Assembly: GCA_028554795.2 (NCBI GenBank)
Contig: CM068832.1
Span: 88,770,511-88,834,510, forward strand
DNA from: Sinohyriopsis cumingii
Taxonomy: Eukaryota > Mollusca > Bivalvia > Unionida > Unionidae
DNA: 64,000 nt
Direction of reading: 5' to 3'
Part shown: in pieces, positions 12,601 through 27,600 of the stretch
How positions within the stretch are numbered: position 1 is the stretch's first letter
How the letters are laid out: each line of letters begins with the position of its first letter
Position numbers and translations under genes: made by a program
The notes under the pieces: model-generated
Database searches by the model: none
Told to the model about the DNA's origin: nothing
Seen by the model: only the letters and a program-made list of their open reading frames with translations

Positions 12601-15600
12601 CTTGATGTGTTTTCTTCATGCTTTAGATGAATCATTATGAAGCTAAGACAAATCATTTAGTACAATTTTGCTTTCCTCTATGATCTTAGCCGCATTGTCA
12701 CATTCATATAAAATTTGGGTTAAAGTTTATTTGCTTATATTTTCTTACCCTCTTGATGGAGTTTCATCATGCTTTGAATATATCGTTATGGAGACAATTC
12801 ATTATTTGCTTTCCCCTTTGGCCTTAGAATCAAGGTCACAATATTAAATTGGCATTAAGGTTTCTTTAAAGTTTGTTTTTTTGGCCACTTTTTTCTATAT
12901 GACTAAATTAATTGTCTTCGCACTTTGCATGGATCATTATGAATCTGAGAAAATTCATTCTGTGATATGCATGCTTGGCACTTGGACCTTGGGTTATGAG
13001 CAGTTCTAAATATTTATGCGGAGAGTAATGTTAAAGTCTTTTTTATATGCATATATTTTCTAATGCCCATGATTTGTTTTCTTAACTCATGTGATAAATC
13101 ATTATGTAACCAGGACAATTAACATGGTCACACGCAGTGTTGCGCAATTTTTTGTCCCATGTCCAAATATGGCCCCATGTGTCTTAATGGCGCTAACAAT
13201 GTCCAAAATTGCAAAAGGTGATAAACTTTAAGATGTATCTGGCAAAGAAAACATTCCAAGTTTGTGACAGTTGGTGGGGATGCAATTGAACACATCTGAC
13301 GGCCGTTAGTGTAACATATTTCGAGATTGACGTCCCCCCTCAATGGCCAGGAAGATTTAATTTAATTTGAGGTTGACAGAATGACTAAATTTATGTGAAC
13401 ACAGTTTGTCTTGATATTAATGATTGGTTAGTTTGGAAAGAAAATTATTTAGAAATCATAGGTATTTATTATAATAAATGATAGTAGGTAAATGAGAGAG
13501 CAATATCTGGAATGAAAAATTCCATGGTAGATCTCATTTCAGGTTAACCAGATAATGTTTTCATGAGTTTTTTAACATATGATAAAATGTGGGTTGCTAA
13601 AAGAAGGATACAGTGTATCCTGCCCTTGGCATCCTGTGTGCAGCACTGCACTGGTCACTTGAACCTTGGGATCTTGGGAGAAAGGCTTATTTTTATGTCA
13701 CAGTTGTAGACACATTTTGTTTGTGCTTATATTTCTATACCCCTTGGATGGACATTCTTCATATTTTGAATCATTATGAAGCTAATACAGTTCCTTCTTT
13801 AGCATGCATTCTCATCCTTTTGATCTTGAATTCATGGTCACTTGTTTTACTTTAATATTTTGTCATTGGTTTGACATGTAGGAAATCCAGATAAAATGTA
13901 TATCAATATTTTGTTCTTTGTTTGTGATTGAGGGTTGGCCCTACCTGATTTTTGTCTTTAGACGTTTACTTGAATTTAAGTTCAAGACATAACCTTGTTT
14001 ATGAGTAAGTGAATTTTTTCCTTAGAAATGATCAGTTCTTCAGAACATTCTGTTGTGTAATAGCTCAGGTGACAGTCTGTATAAATAGAGTATATGGGTA
14101 AACAAGTATTCATTCCTGTTTTATATCAGTCTTTGGGAATCTGTGATCAGAGTTTATAGTTATCTTCAGATATACTTTGATAGGAATTATTTGTTTAAAT
14201 TATTGATTGGGTTTGCAAAGTGCTTATTAATTTTTTGGACTAAAACACTACTTTGGGATTATTGAGAACTCGTTCAAAAACATTCTGGATTGCAGCATTG
14301 TGGCGCATCAGGACATTCAAGATTATTGGCATTCCTTTTAAATATTCTATACTTTTGGACTTGTGTTAGGACATTTAAGAGTATTTGGGATTTAATTCAT
14401 AATACTGTAAGTGTCTCTTACATTTTCCGTTTGTGACTCAGAGAATTAAGTTATTTGTTGAATTTGACTAATATTTTTTCTTTCTCCTTTTGATGTTACA
14501 TTGTTTAAGACCTGTAGTCATTACACAGGGCTTTCCTGTTTGAATATGAATAATGCAGATAGAGTGAAACCGGTCTTGAGAGACTAGACACTCAACCAAC
14601 CAACAAAATGTTTTCTCTTTAGAGAGGTGATCTTTCAATAAGGTTGTTATATTACGTAATGCAGTATATCCTAGCATGAAATATCTTATTTTTTTGTCAG
14701 ATTTTACTCATCACAAGGTTAAGGAAACATCTGCAGAGATATCATTTCATCCATGGCTGCCCAAGATAAGATAACTTTACTCATGAATATGCATTAACCT
14801 GCAAACATAGGCTAGATGCATGCCAGGGTCAACTTTTTCTCCAAAGTGTGACTGTACCAGACATTTCATGCAAATCATAATTACTCTTCTCATAGAACCC
14901 TCATTCGTCCTTTAAAAAAGGCACTTCATGTATTGCATATTTTCAGAGTTTTTGAACTATGAAGATGGGAAGTTTTCCAAGAGCAGGGGGGCAGGTGTGT
15001 TTGGTGATCAGGCTAAAGACACAGGAATACCTGCTGACATCTACAGGTTCTACCTGCTGTATATCAGGCCAGAAACACAAGTAAGATTTATTACTATAAT
15101 TGAAAGATTGCTTAAAACAAGACAACCTCATTTGCTCAATGTCCTATTATTTATGTACAGTGAGAGTATTTATTCACCTACTGCAAAGTAAGGGAGCATA
15201 TTGCTTTGCAGTTGTTTGTTGTACATTTGCACATCTGTACATCCATCCCAATTTTAATTTAGAACAAAAACTATTGAATTTGGAGCCATTCAATTTTTCA
15301 CAGATACAAGATTTAAAATTGTTTAATTATTTTTTGTTTTACTTTTTGGAAATTGTCTTTTTACACAAAACCTTGTTAGCATGATTGAGTCAAAACCACT
15401 TGAGGTATACAAAGTAAACTTTGCATTTTTATGCATATGTAGATAACCTATTCAGATTTTCATGTCATTATAGCAATTTTTAACACTTTTTCCTTTTTGA
15501 AAAACAAAATATTTCACTTATACCTTTTGGGTTTACAGGGTGGGCACACATGTTCTGAAAATTTGAATCTGGTAATTTTGAAAAATGTCATGAAATAACT

Positions 15601-18600
15601 GAACAGAAATTTTATGGGGTTTTTGGTGTGAAAATTTCCGAAATATTGGTAGAGAGATGTAAGTTATAGTGTTTTGATTTTATGCATGGCTAATAGGGTA
15701 AAATGCACAGTTGTTAAACCATGCTGGATGATAGGTATATAAATGTAACGGTCCAGAACTCTTTACGTAATGATCCATGCTTCAAACATGCAATGGTTGA
15801 CTTGATCTTTTCAAATTAAATTTCAGGACAGCAGCTTTAGTTGGGATGACTTTTTGTTGAAGAACAACACTGAACTTTTAAACAACCTTGGGAACTTTAT
15901 CAACAGGTAGACAAGAAGAAATATCCCTAATTACCTTTTTCGATTGTTGTACCTGCCATCTTGTGACCAGATAAGAGGACAATGGTGACACAGAGAGGGA
16001 GCAAAGGAAATGGAAATCCTTGAATATTATAAATTAAGGAATGAGCCAAAAAATTGTTTATTTCCTTTTTTTCATAATCTTCATCACTTGTAGACTTTAG
16101 GTTGTGTAAATTAGTTGTACCTGTATTTTAATCAATGTTCACACAAAGCTGATTATCATATTATATTAAATTATACTATATTGTAAACCTGTGTAAACAT
16201 ATGCTTCGCTTGGCGTTCAGCATTAAGAGGTTAGTATTATGAATGGTTGGCCTGGTCTCAGGATAATGTGATTGGGTAGGACATCATGCTACATGTCTGC
16301 GGCATGATGCCCCAGTGCTAGACATCACTATAAACTGCCACACTTAAGATTATTTAAAGCTACGTTAAAAATCTAAATCACTCACACACACATCATATTA
16401 GTAAAATTAATTTGTAAAATAAGTAAATTAATAGACTTTTAGCTTCATTCTTCAAGCCCAAAATGATTGTCACAGTACTGATATATTTAAGTTTACTTGG
16501 CTGAACCCACTTTTGCCATAATATTCCCACACTTAAGAGTTCACAGTGAGGATGTTGTGATTCCTTCAATCCGTCCATCCTTATCTCTGTCCATTGCTAA
16601 ATCTCCTAAGCTGGCAGACTGAGAAATTACATGTATCTTATTCCTGTGGAAACCATCCATAGAAATGGTCCCATTTTGACTCCAACCCCTTGGAGGTGGT
16701 CAGAGGTTAAATGTAAGACATTACAATGACATTTCAGATGTTTTCATTTGCAATCATAAGAGAAAGACCTGCATGTGATGCATTTTGTTTTTCGGTCAAA
16801 ACAGGAATATATGCATGTGATGGATTTTGTGTTTGGGTCAAAACAAGAAGACATGCATGTGGGATTTTGTGTGTGAGCATAACAGGCAGACAATAATATG
16901 ATGGATTTTGTGTTTGTCGTAGCAGGAAGACCTGCATGTGATGGATTTAGTGTTTGGGTCAAAACAGGAAGACCTGCATGTGATGGATTTAGTGTTTGGG
17001 TCAAAACAGGAAGACCTGCATGTGATGGATTTTGTGTTTGGATCATAGCGGGAAGAGATGCATGTGGGCTTTTGTGTGTGGGTCTTAGCAGGAAGACATA
17101 CATGCGCAAGATTTTGTGTTTGGGTCAAAACAGGAAGACATGCATGTGATGGATTTTGTGTCTTGGAAATAACAGGAAGATTTGCATGTGATGGATTTTG
17201 TGTCATGGAAATAACATGAAGATTTGCATGTGATGGATTTTGTATTTGGGTCAAAACAGAAGACATGAATGTGGCACATTTTATGTGGTTATAGCTGGAA
17301 GACGTGATCGATTTTGTGTTTTGGTCATAACAGGAAGACTTGCATGTAATCTTGTGTTTTGGTCAAAAGAGGAAGACATGCATGTGATGGATTCTGTGCG
17401 TGGGTCATAACATGAAGACATGCATGTGATGGATTCTGTGCGTGGGTCATAACATGAAGACATGCATGTGATGGATTCTGTGCGTGGGTCATAACATGGA
17501 GACATGCATGTGATGGATTCTGTGCGTGGGTCATAACATGGAGACATGCATGTGATGGATTCTGTGCGTGGGTCATAACATGAAGACATGCATGTGATGG
17601 ATTCTGTGCGTGGGTCATAACATGAAGACATGCATGTGATGGATTCTGTGTGTGGGTCATAACATGAAGACATGCATGTGATGGATTCTGTGCGTGGGTC
17701 ATAACATGAAGACATGCATGTGATGGATTCTGTGCGTGGGTCATAACATGGAGACATGCATGTGATGGATTCTGTGCGTGGGTCATAACATGAAGACATG
17801 CATGTGATGGATTCTGTGCGTGGGTCATAACATGAAGACATGCATGTGATGGATTCTGTGCGTGGGTCATAACATGAAGACATGCATGTGATGGATTCTG
17901 TGCGTGGGTCATAACATGGAGACATGCATGTGATGGATTCTGTGCGTGGGTCATAACATGGAGACATGCATGTGATGGATTCTGTGCGTGGGTCATAACA
18001 TGAAGACATGCATGTGATGGATTCTGTGCGTGGGTCATAACATGAAGACATGCATGTGATGGATTCTGTGCGTGGGTCATAACATGGAGACATGCATGTG
18101 ATTGATTTTGTGTTTGGGTAACAGATGGTAGATAACACATGTAATGGATTGTTTGTTTTTGTAAGGAAGACTTGCATGTGATGGATTTAGACTTGCATGG
18201 GATGGATGTTTTGTTTTTGTCAAAACTTGAAGACTTCCATGTGATGGATTTTGTGTTTGGGTCATAATAGGAAGATTTACATATGATGGATTTTGTGTTT
18301 TGGTCAAAACAGGAAGGCATACATGGGGTGTATTTTGTGTGTGGGTCAGGTCAGGAAGGCTTGGATGTGTGATTTTGTGTGTGGTTCATAGCAGGAAGAC
18401 CTGCATGTATTGGATTGTGTGTTTGGGTCATAGCAGGAAGACATACATGTTGGAATTTGTACTTGCGTCATAGCAGGAAGACATGCATTTGGGATTTTGT
18501 GTCTGGGTCATAGCAGGAAGACTTGAATGTGATGGATTTAATGTGCGGGTCATAGCATGAAGACATTTTGTGTTTGGGTGATAGTTGGAAGATATACATC

Positions 18601-21600
18601 TGATGGATTTTGTGTTTGGATCAAAACAGTAAGACTGTCATGTGATGGATGTAGTGTTTTGGTCATAACAGGAAGACATGCATATGATGAATTTTGTGTT
18701 TGGATCATAACAGGAAGACCTGCATGTGATGGATTTTTCATTTTGGCCAAAACAGTAAGACATACATGTGATGGATTTAGTGTGTGGGTCATTGCAGGCA
18801 GACATTTTGTGTTTGTGTTTTATCAGGAAAACACATATTGTATGGATTTTGTGTTTGAGTCATAGCAGGAAGACATGCATATGATGGATTTAGTGTTTGG
18901 GTCATAACATGAAGACGTGAATGTGGGATTTTCTCTTTTGGTAATAACAGGAAGAATTGCATGTGATGGATTTTGTGTTTGTGTCGAAACATGAAGTCAT
19001 GCATGTAATGGGGTTTGTGTTTGGGTCATTGGAGTGGTTTTGTGCTCTTCTTTGGTTTGTTTTGGATTGACGTGTGCAGTAAATAGTGTGAAATAATGAT
19101 GGCAATCATTGAATTTGCCTTTGTTGAAGGTTTATAAATCTTGATCTTTTTGTTTATTTTTATTTATACGTTCATTCATAAAGTCATTTGGATGATACTT
19201 TGACGCTACACAGCCAATATTGTACCCACATGCTGTTATACATGCTTATCATTTTGACTGATTGATTGATGGTTATATATCCCCATTCTTTTTGTTTGAT
19301 ACATTTCATTATTGGTTGAAAATGCGTCATTATGTTTTCTTCAGAGCCCTAAAGTTTGTGGACAGCAACTTTGAAGGCACAATTCAGCCAATGGATCTGA
19401 CAGCAGAGGAATTCAATCTACTGGCCATGATCAATCGTGAGCTTCACACGTATATCGAGAATATGGAACAGGCAAAGTAAGACAGATTTGAATTAATTTT
19501 CCTGTATAATGCAGGCCTAATTGCAAATGGCATATTCCATTACAGGGAACTAGTTGATATGGGTATGTGCTGTTGTCTTTTCATCTGCTTTGAATCACAC
19601 ACTGTAAAATAAGGATAGCAAGCAAATACAAGACAAATGCATACAGAGGTCTTCCAATATTATTGTAGCAAAAGCAAGCACATATATGTGTGAAAGAAAA
19701 TGAATACCTAGGAAGCAACATTCATTTTTTGCAGACAATTGCTTTGTTTTTAATGATGAATTGCAACTGTTTATGTATTTACAGTATCTAGTTTTATTAC
19801 AGACTTTCTGCTTTGCAGTCTCTTCCTTCTTTGCTTAATCATAATGAAATATACTGCAAACACACGATTTGTTCATTAGTTTATGTATGTTATATACTGA
19901 TGAATCAGGACAATAGTTGAAGTATCTAATATACTGATTAAGCCGATCGATATTTGAAGTAATGTAGTGATGAATCAAATCAATAGTTGAAGTATGTAAT
20001 ATACTGATGATTCAAGTCAATAGTTGATGTATGTGATATACTGATGATTCAGGATAATAGTTGAAATATGTAATGTACTGATGAATCAGGACAACAGTTG
20101 AAGGATGTAATATTCTGATGAATCAGTTCAGTATTTGAAATATGCGATATACTGATGAATCAGTTCAATATTTGAAGTATGTGATATACTGATGATTCAG
20201 GATAATAGTTGAAATATGTAATATACTGATTAATCAGGACAATAGTTGAAATATGTAATATACTGATGAATCAGGACAACAGTTGAAGGATGTAATATTC
20301 TGATGAATCAGTTCAATATTTGAAGTATGTGATATACTGATGAATCAGGTCAATAGTTGATTGATATAATCAGTGATTTAATAGGCAGACAAAAATGGAA
20401 TCTCATGAAAACCATGTCAGATTATTTTATGAAATTTTTAATAACATTTCATTTTTAGAACGCACTACTACTACGGTTTGAGTAGGTTATATTTTCTCAC
20501 ATTTCAAGCATTCAATCTTACGTTTAAGTGTCCACCTTGACTAAATTTCGGTTTCATAATAAAATTAGTAAATGCTTGACTTTTAGGTATATGGATAATG
20601 TTCACAAGGAAATAACAGAAATTAATTTACTACTCATTCTACAGGCTAAGGGACTCCATACGGAACATCCTTAACATCTCAAGACTTGGTAACCAGTACA
20701 TGCAGGAATACAAGCCATGGGTGCTAATTAAAGGGACTGAAGAAGACAGGTATGTAGGAATACAAACCATGAGTGCTGACTAAAGGGAGTTAAACATATG
20801 GGTATGTAGGAATACAAGCCATGGGTGCTAATTGAAGGGAGTGAATAATACATGTATGCATGAATATAAGCCATGGATGATGATTAAAGGGGTGAAGAAA
20901 ACATATATGCAGGAATACAAGCTGTGGGTGCTGATTAAAGGGGTAAATAAAATGGGTACATAAAAATACAAACAATGGGTGCTGATTAAAGGGCATAAAG
21001 AATACAGGTATGCAAGAATATAAGCCATGGTGGTGCTGATTAAAGGGAGTGAAGAATACAGGTATGTAGGAATACAAACTGCGTGCTTATTGAAGGAAGT
21101 GAAGACAGATTTTTAGGAATGCAAGTCATTGGTGATGATTGAAGCCAATCAAGAGGACAGGTATGTCGGATACAAGTCATGGGTGCTGATTAAATTGAGT
21201 GTGGAGGACAGGTGTGTAAGATAAAAGTCATGGTGCTGATTAAATTGAGTGAGGAGGATGTATTTAGGATACAAGTTATAGGTTCTGATTAAAGGGAGTG
21301 AGGAGGGCAGGTATGTAGGTTTAAATATCGATAAATGTTTTGGTGAATGCTGTAATGTTTTACATCTGTCCATCAATGGCAATCCGTCCATCCCCATGCC
21401 ATCTTCAGCTTCCTAGATTTAAACAAACTGGCTATTTTATATCAAGTTGTCTGCACAGTAACTTGAGGTTTGTGGTATTACCAGCCTACCAGTTTACTGC
21501 TGTATATTTTCCTGGTGGTACATACCGCGGTACTTTCTAACTGTACCATTACTTAAGTAGTTTCTTTCAGTTAGGAATGTACAGAAATTTCTGAGTGATG

Positions 21601-24600
21601 ATGTTACGAAATTAATACTGTTAGCGGCAAGGTTTTGTTTTACTTGACAAAATAACTCATATTAATATTTCACAAAGCAGTAGTGTTTGGCACAAATTAA
21701 TTTTAAATATTACAAATATGATTATATTCATGATCCTTTGATCACCTGTTTGACATGTGCAATGTATGCCAGTGTGGTGGCCAAATCGGATCTTGTTAAA
21801 GATTATATGTTCAAGTCCAAATTGTAAAAAATAGATGTCAGTTGTTATTCATTTTCTAGCATATGGTAATGTGCTAAGGATATGTACTCCTTTGTGAGAC
21901 TCCAAATCATCCTAAGATTTTCAAGAGAGAAGTTGCATTCTGTTTGAATTGTACATAATTTATCAATTCCACTAAATATTTTCTCTTTTATTGATTCAGG
22001 GTGTTTTAAGTATAGTGTCCCTCTCTGATACATATCTTGACAGGGTGTTGGCATCTCACTCAACGTTTCACTGCCTATTATATCAAAAGTATTGTTTCGA
22101 TGTGAGCAATTCCAGTTTGTATCAGCAAGATCTCTAATGTCATCACAGTGTATTTTACTGGGTGTCAGCTATACTGCTAACTTAATCGAGTCACTGAAGT
22201 TACAGCTTTTAGATTACACCTTATACAACAATTATCATACGCATAGCAAATTCATCTGCTATAAGGTACTAAGCATTCAATTGGGCAGGGCTGCGATTTT
22301 CTTTTGAGCTGAGATATATTATTGACTTCAATATTGTTTTCTTCCAATAATAGTATGAATGTCATATTGTGTTATTTTGATATATATGAGAGCAAGATAT
22401 TTTTCCAGCTTTTGACAGGTGGAATTTTCTCTAAAATAATATCAGGCCCCTGCCCCAGAACATGAAATTGTTGGTCCCTAATATAATTATGTTATACCAT
22501 GGTAGGTATCAAAGTATGTTCATAAATACCATGGTACAAGATTTTCATGGTACCCAGCTCTAATGGTAACCATGTGCAAGAGAGAAAGATATGATCTTTG
22601 GATCCTTCGCACTGGTTTCCAGTATTATCAATAGCGTTATTAATGCTGGGGTCCAAAGGTTAGGTTACTGACTGAAAGAAGAAAACTAAATGGTTTCTCC
22701 ATAATATATTGAGTTCTTCACTTTCTGAAGTTATGGCTTGCACTTTGGTTAAGGACCCTATTAATTTCAGAATCAAAAAGTTAATGGTTCAGTTCACTGT
22801 CAATGAAATAAGAATTTTCTTTTTTGCATAATAGCTTTACTTTTAGACAACATACCTTGAGCCAAGTTAATGGAGAGCTGGCATTTAAGGTATTGAAGAT
22901 GCCTGTTTATTATGGGTTCAAAAGATCAGTGGTCATGGAAGTCCTAACTTGTAGAAAAATTGGTTTTGCAGAATAACGTTTGTTGTAAAGTATCTTTATT
23001 GATCAAACTTTGTGGATATCTTGCACTTATAGTAATAAAGAAACTTAAAATGTCTGGAGTTTAAAAGTCAGAGGTCATGGGCAATGTTGCTCAAATAAGT
23101 AAATAATGGTCATTGAGACCAGCTCGTCAGTAATTTCCCAAATTAACCATACCCTACTAATACCTGAATATACTACCATTACAAATTGATTGGGCATGTA
23201 CTTTGCTATTAAAGGTTCTATTGTAAAATTGTGTTTGAACATCTTGCAGAAATTATTTTTTTCCTTTGTTTCCATCACACTTCTATGAGATATTCAGTTG
23301 TCCTACGTGTCTGATGACACTAGTTGTGCAGCCCATGGTGACTATGCATTTGGCTCACGAGTCCAAAGCTGGATGCACACAGGATGTTACAGAATGAGTA
23401 TGGTAGGTCTATAGACATGATGGTCTGCGTTGCTGCAATGTGCCGTTTTTCTCTCAAGGTTGTGAGTCGTTGGCTGTGGTTATCCTACACCAGTTCGCGA
23501 CGAGTGTGCACCAGGTAGACAGGTCCTTGGCTGAGGCCTCAAGCTCGCTGGGTTTGATTCCACACCATTACCGCTTACACTTAAAGTTGTCTTGGTACCT
23601 TTTCCTTTGGCATCCTCGTTTCTGTTTTCCTTGCTTGAGCTCACCGTAGAAGAACTGTTTTTGTACTATGGTCTCCTCCATCCGAATGACATGGGCAGAC
23701 CATCAAAGCTAGTTTTTCAGCAGCAATGCCTCAATGCTAATAACACTGGCCCTGTTGATGACTTCTATGTTGTACAACTTGTCTTACCATCAGATGTGCA
23801 TGATTGACAATAGTGAGCATACGCAGAATAGATTGAGCTGCTTCATATGCCTGCAGTATACGGTCTAGGTTTCACAGGCTTAGAGCAAGGATGTGAGGAA
23901 TACAGCGTTATAGATTTTGAGTTTGGTGGGCATCCAAAATGTCTTTTTGCCGCAGGATTCTGACATGAAGTCTTCCTAGGGCTTGGCTTGCTTTCCAGAT
24001 CCGTCTGTATTTTCCTTGTCCAGCAAACCATCTGAAGATATTGTGCGTCCAAGGTACATAAAGCTCTCCACATTCTTCAGCTGTCTCTCCTCAGTCTTGA
24101 TGGTGGGTTGTGGTGGGTTTGTGTAAGGAGCTGGATGAAAGAATACCTCTTTTTTATCTAGGTTTATTGTCCGATCCGACAGCCTGGATGCCTCATAGAA
24201 CTTATTCACAGTGGTCTGTAGGTGGTTTTCCTTGTGTGCCATAAGTGCAGAATCATCTACAAACAGCTTCGAGAGGTAATGTTTCCATTGTCTTTGTTCT
24301 TGCAATGAGCTGATACCAATCAAACAGGGATCCATCAAGGCGATACCTGATGTAGACTCCAATGCCTAGGTCCTTCACGGCATGGAGTAGGACTTGGTTG
24401 AAGAAAAGGTTGAACAGCATATGAACAAGCATACAGCCCTGCTTCACTCTGGTGAAGATGCCAAAGTGCCCTCCATACTTGCTATTGGCCAAGACCTCTC
24501 CTGTCATGTCGTCATTGAACAACTGGATAAGGGTGGTGAACTTTCTAGGTCAGCCATTTTTCCAAGGAGAAACTACAGGGTTTCTCTATTTACAGAGTTG

Positions 24601-27600
24601 ACAGCCTTGGTGAGGTCCATAAACACTGTATGTGCTGTTCCATGCATTTCTCCTCTATTTTCCTCCCACTGAAGATCACGTTGACTGTCCTGCGGCCTGG
24701 ACAGAATCAACACTGTGGCTCAGGTAGCAGTTTCTCTGAAATGATTGCAACAGGTCTGTTCAGGATGGTGTGACAAGAATCTTTCCTGCAATGGAGAGCA
24801 GAGAGATTCCTTTATAGCTGTAGCAGTAAGCTCTAGCACATTTATTATTGTACAGTGAGATATGGTGACATCTTGTAGATCAGCAGGCATATCATCCTTG
24901 TACCAGACACTGGTGAGGATGTAATGGAAAGCTTCAAATGCTTCTGTGCCGGGAGCCTTGAATATCTCTGCAGGATTCAATCTTTACCTGGTGCTATGCC
25001 ACAGTTCATCTGTTCAATGGCCATCCACACTTCCTGCTCAGATTGGGGCAACTCCAACTCTTCACAAACTGGTCTTTGATGGATTTGTTACACTGTTGCT
25101 CTATTGACAGTAGATGGTGATTGAGGAGCTGACTAAAATGTTCCTTTCATCTTTATTTAATCCCTTCGATGTCTTTGATGGTTGTTATGCCATTTTCTAA
25201 GAGTAGATGGTGTGGATCCGAATCTGGAAGGACCATGAACAGCTTTATTGGCACTATAGAACATTTTGGAGTTTTTCATATCAGTATATTGTTGGATTTC
25301 TTCATGACTCACTTAGCTGTTTCGATCACCATCTCTTTGAGCTGGGTTCATAGCCTCCAGTACTGTATCATTCACATTTAAAAAAAAAAAAAAAAACACG
25401 AGACCAGTGAAATTAGCTTGCTAAAGCAAAATTGATAAAACAATATGCAGAAGGTAATGGATATTGGTATCTAAATTTCATTTAGATATTGGTTTGATTT
25501 AGCCCTTTATCATGTTCTCAAAAACTGACAAATCAGATTTAGTTGTAAATGGGATCCATTGTACATTTATTGAAAAGATGACACTGCAACACTCCTTAAC
25601 TCTATTTGCAGGTGTAAAGCAGGCACTGTGTGCAGCTTATGTGCCAACATTGGATGCCTTCTCTCAGTGCTGCTTCAACCATACATGCCAGATGTTAGCA
25701 AAACCATACAGGAGCAGCTGAATGCACCACAGGAATGTTATTTCATCTATAAGGACTTTGTCTGCCATTTACCTTCAGGGCACAAGATGGGAAAGGTAAG
25801 AACTATTATTGTATACAATATATGCTCACTGATAAGTTCAGTCCAACTACAGAGACCCAGATGTGCCACCGCATAATGCACCGGCAGACCTGGGTCTGTG
25901 CAGTGTTTTGTAAATATTAATTAAAAGCCATATTTTGAAACTGGCTTTCCTGGTGTACCTCTTTTCATCCTCATGGAAATAGTGAACACAAAAGCTATTT
26001 TAGCCAGAAACCTACAAATATAAAAATCAGACTTACATTCCCCAAGTTAGGATATAAATCTAGACATAAAACATGTACAAGTTCTGAAATTAGACATGAA
26101 TTCCATTTTGTGCTCAGTTTCATGACTATATGGCATGTACAAGAATGGTTTGAAGTTGGAAATATCATCAGAACAATCATTTGATCCAGTTGACATGAAC
26201 ATTATGCTATAGATCTTGACATTGTATAATAAAAGTCATTCATGCCCCATGACCCACACTTGACAGTGGTGTGATCCATTTGTAATATTCTGCATTCACC
26301 AATTACATTATTTGTATCCATTGATTTATTAAATATTATTCTTTTACAGCCTTTTCCACTCTTCCAAAAGATTGAACCTGCAGTAATAGAGGAATTGAAA
26401 AAGAAATTTTCAGGACCACCAGGCCCTGCACCTTCAAAAGATGCAGCTAATAAGGTAAGACATGTAGAGCTTGTGTTATATGAGATCCCAATAAAATATG
26501 AAATTAATATAGATGGACATTCACCAAAATTAAGTTTTTCACAGATTAATTTTTCTTAAGCAAAGATTATTGTCTGATGATATTTTGAACCAAATGATTA
26601 TACACTGCAAATATTTCCATAAAAATAAAAGTTGCACGTTTGGGGAAATCTGTCAACGGTGTGCTGCACGAATCTTTTTAGTCAAGTTCGTACCCATATT
26701 CCACACAGTCTGCAACATTTTAATATATAGTAGAAATGAACCCAAAGACAGTCTGTTTGCATTTTGAATCAGTACACTTGTGTTACCTCAGTTAAATCAT
26801 CTAACATAATGTACTTAAGTCAAAGAATATTTTGTCAACTCTTACACTCTAGCACTCTGCCAATATCATAGGTATGATTATTGCCTCTCTTCTGTGGTAT
26901 CCTCAGTAAGGGTTTAAAGGTCATATATGCACGAATTTCAATTATAGTAATATTTCAAGTAATTGTTTTGGCATATTTGTTTTTAAACTGCCTTTACTGT
27001 GTACCATGTAGGTTGAAATGGAACAGCTGTCAAATTTTATGTGATGAAATGTCTACACTGGAATATATTATATTAATTCTTAATAGTTTTATAGTGCAAT
27101 AATTCATTTTTACATTAAAATGTTTGTATTCCTACAGTAGTAATTGTAGCATGATATGAAATGTAAAAGAAACTATACTACGGTTAAGCCAGACATTCAA
27201 CTGAAATACCAGTACATTGACTGGTATGGACAGTTTAAATACAGTATACAGACTAGTATGGAAAATTGAAATACCAGTACATAGACTGGTTTGGAAAATT
27301 GAAATACCAGTACATAGACTGGTATGCACAAATTGAAATACCAGTATATAGATTGGTATGGAAAATTTAAATACTGATACATAAACCAGTATGCAACATT
27401 GAAATACCAGTACAGAAACTAATATGGAAAATTTAAAGCAGGTCCTGTATATACATGTAGATACCTTGTTTAATGTTGGATGTTGAATGTAAAATTATTA
27501 CCTTGAAAACTTATTGTAATATTGACAATATTTGCATTATTAATATTGATGATTTATTAGGCAACTTGAAAAATCAGTTCAGTAACACTGATGTTTTTCA

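Noticed and set aside
13128..13343. 71-codon minus-strand frame in a CpG-containing segment
   Set aside because: No recognisable family; likely part of an inserted repeat fragment.
17281..18320. Minus-strand frames of about 300 and 331 codons with 14-residue repeats
   Set aside because: They come from a 42-bp minisatellite, open in several frames at once because the period is a multiple of three. They lie in an intron with no start context.
16735..19036. CRISPR-like array
   Set aside because: Units are contiguous with no unique spacers, and the host is an animal.
24394..24672. 92-codon plus-strand frame
   Set aside because: Antisense shadow of the LINE reverse transcriptase relic.
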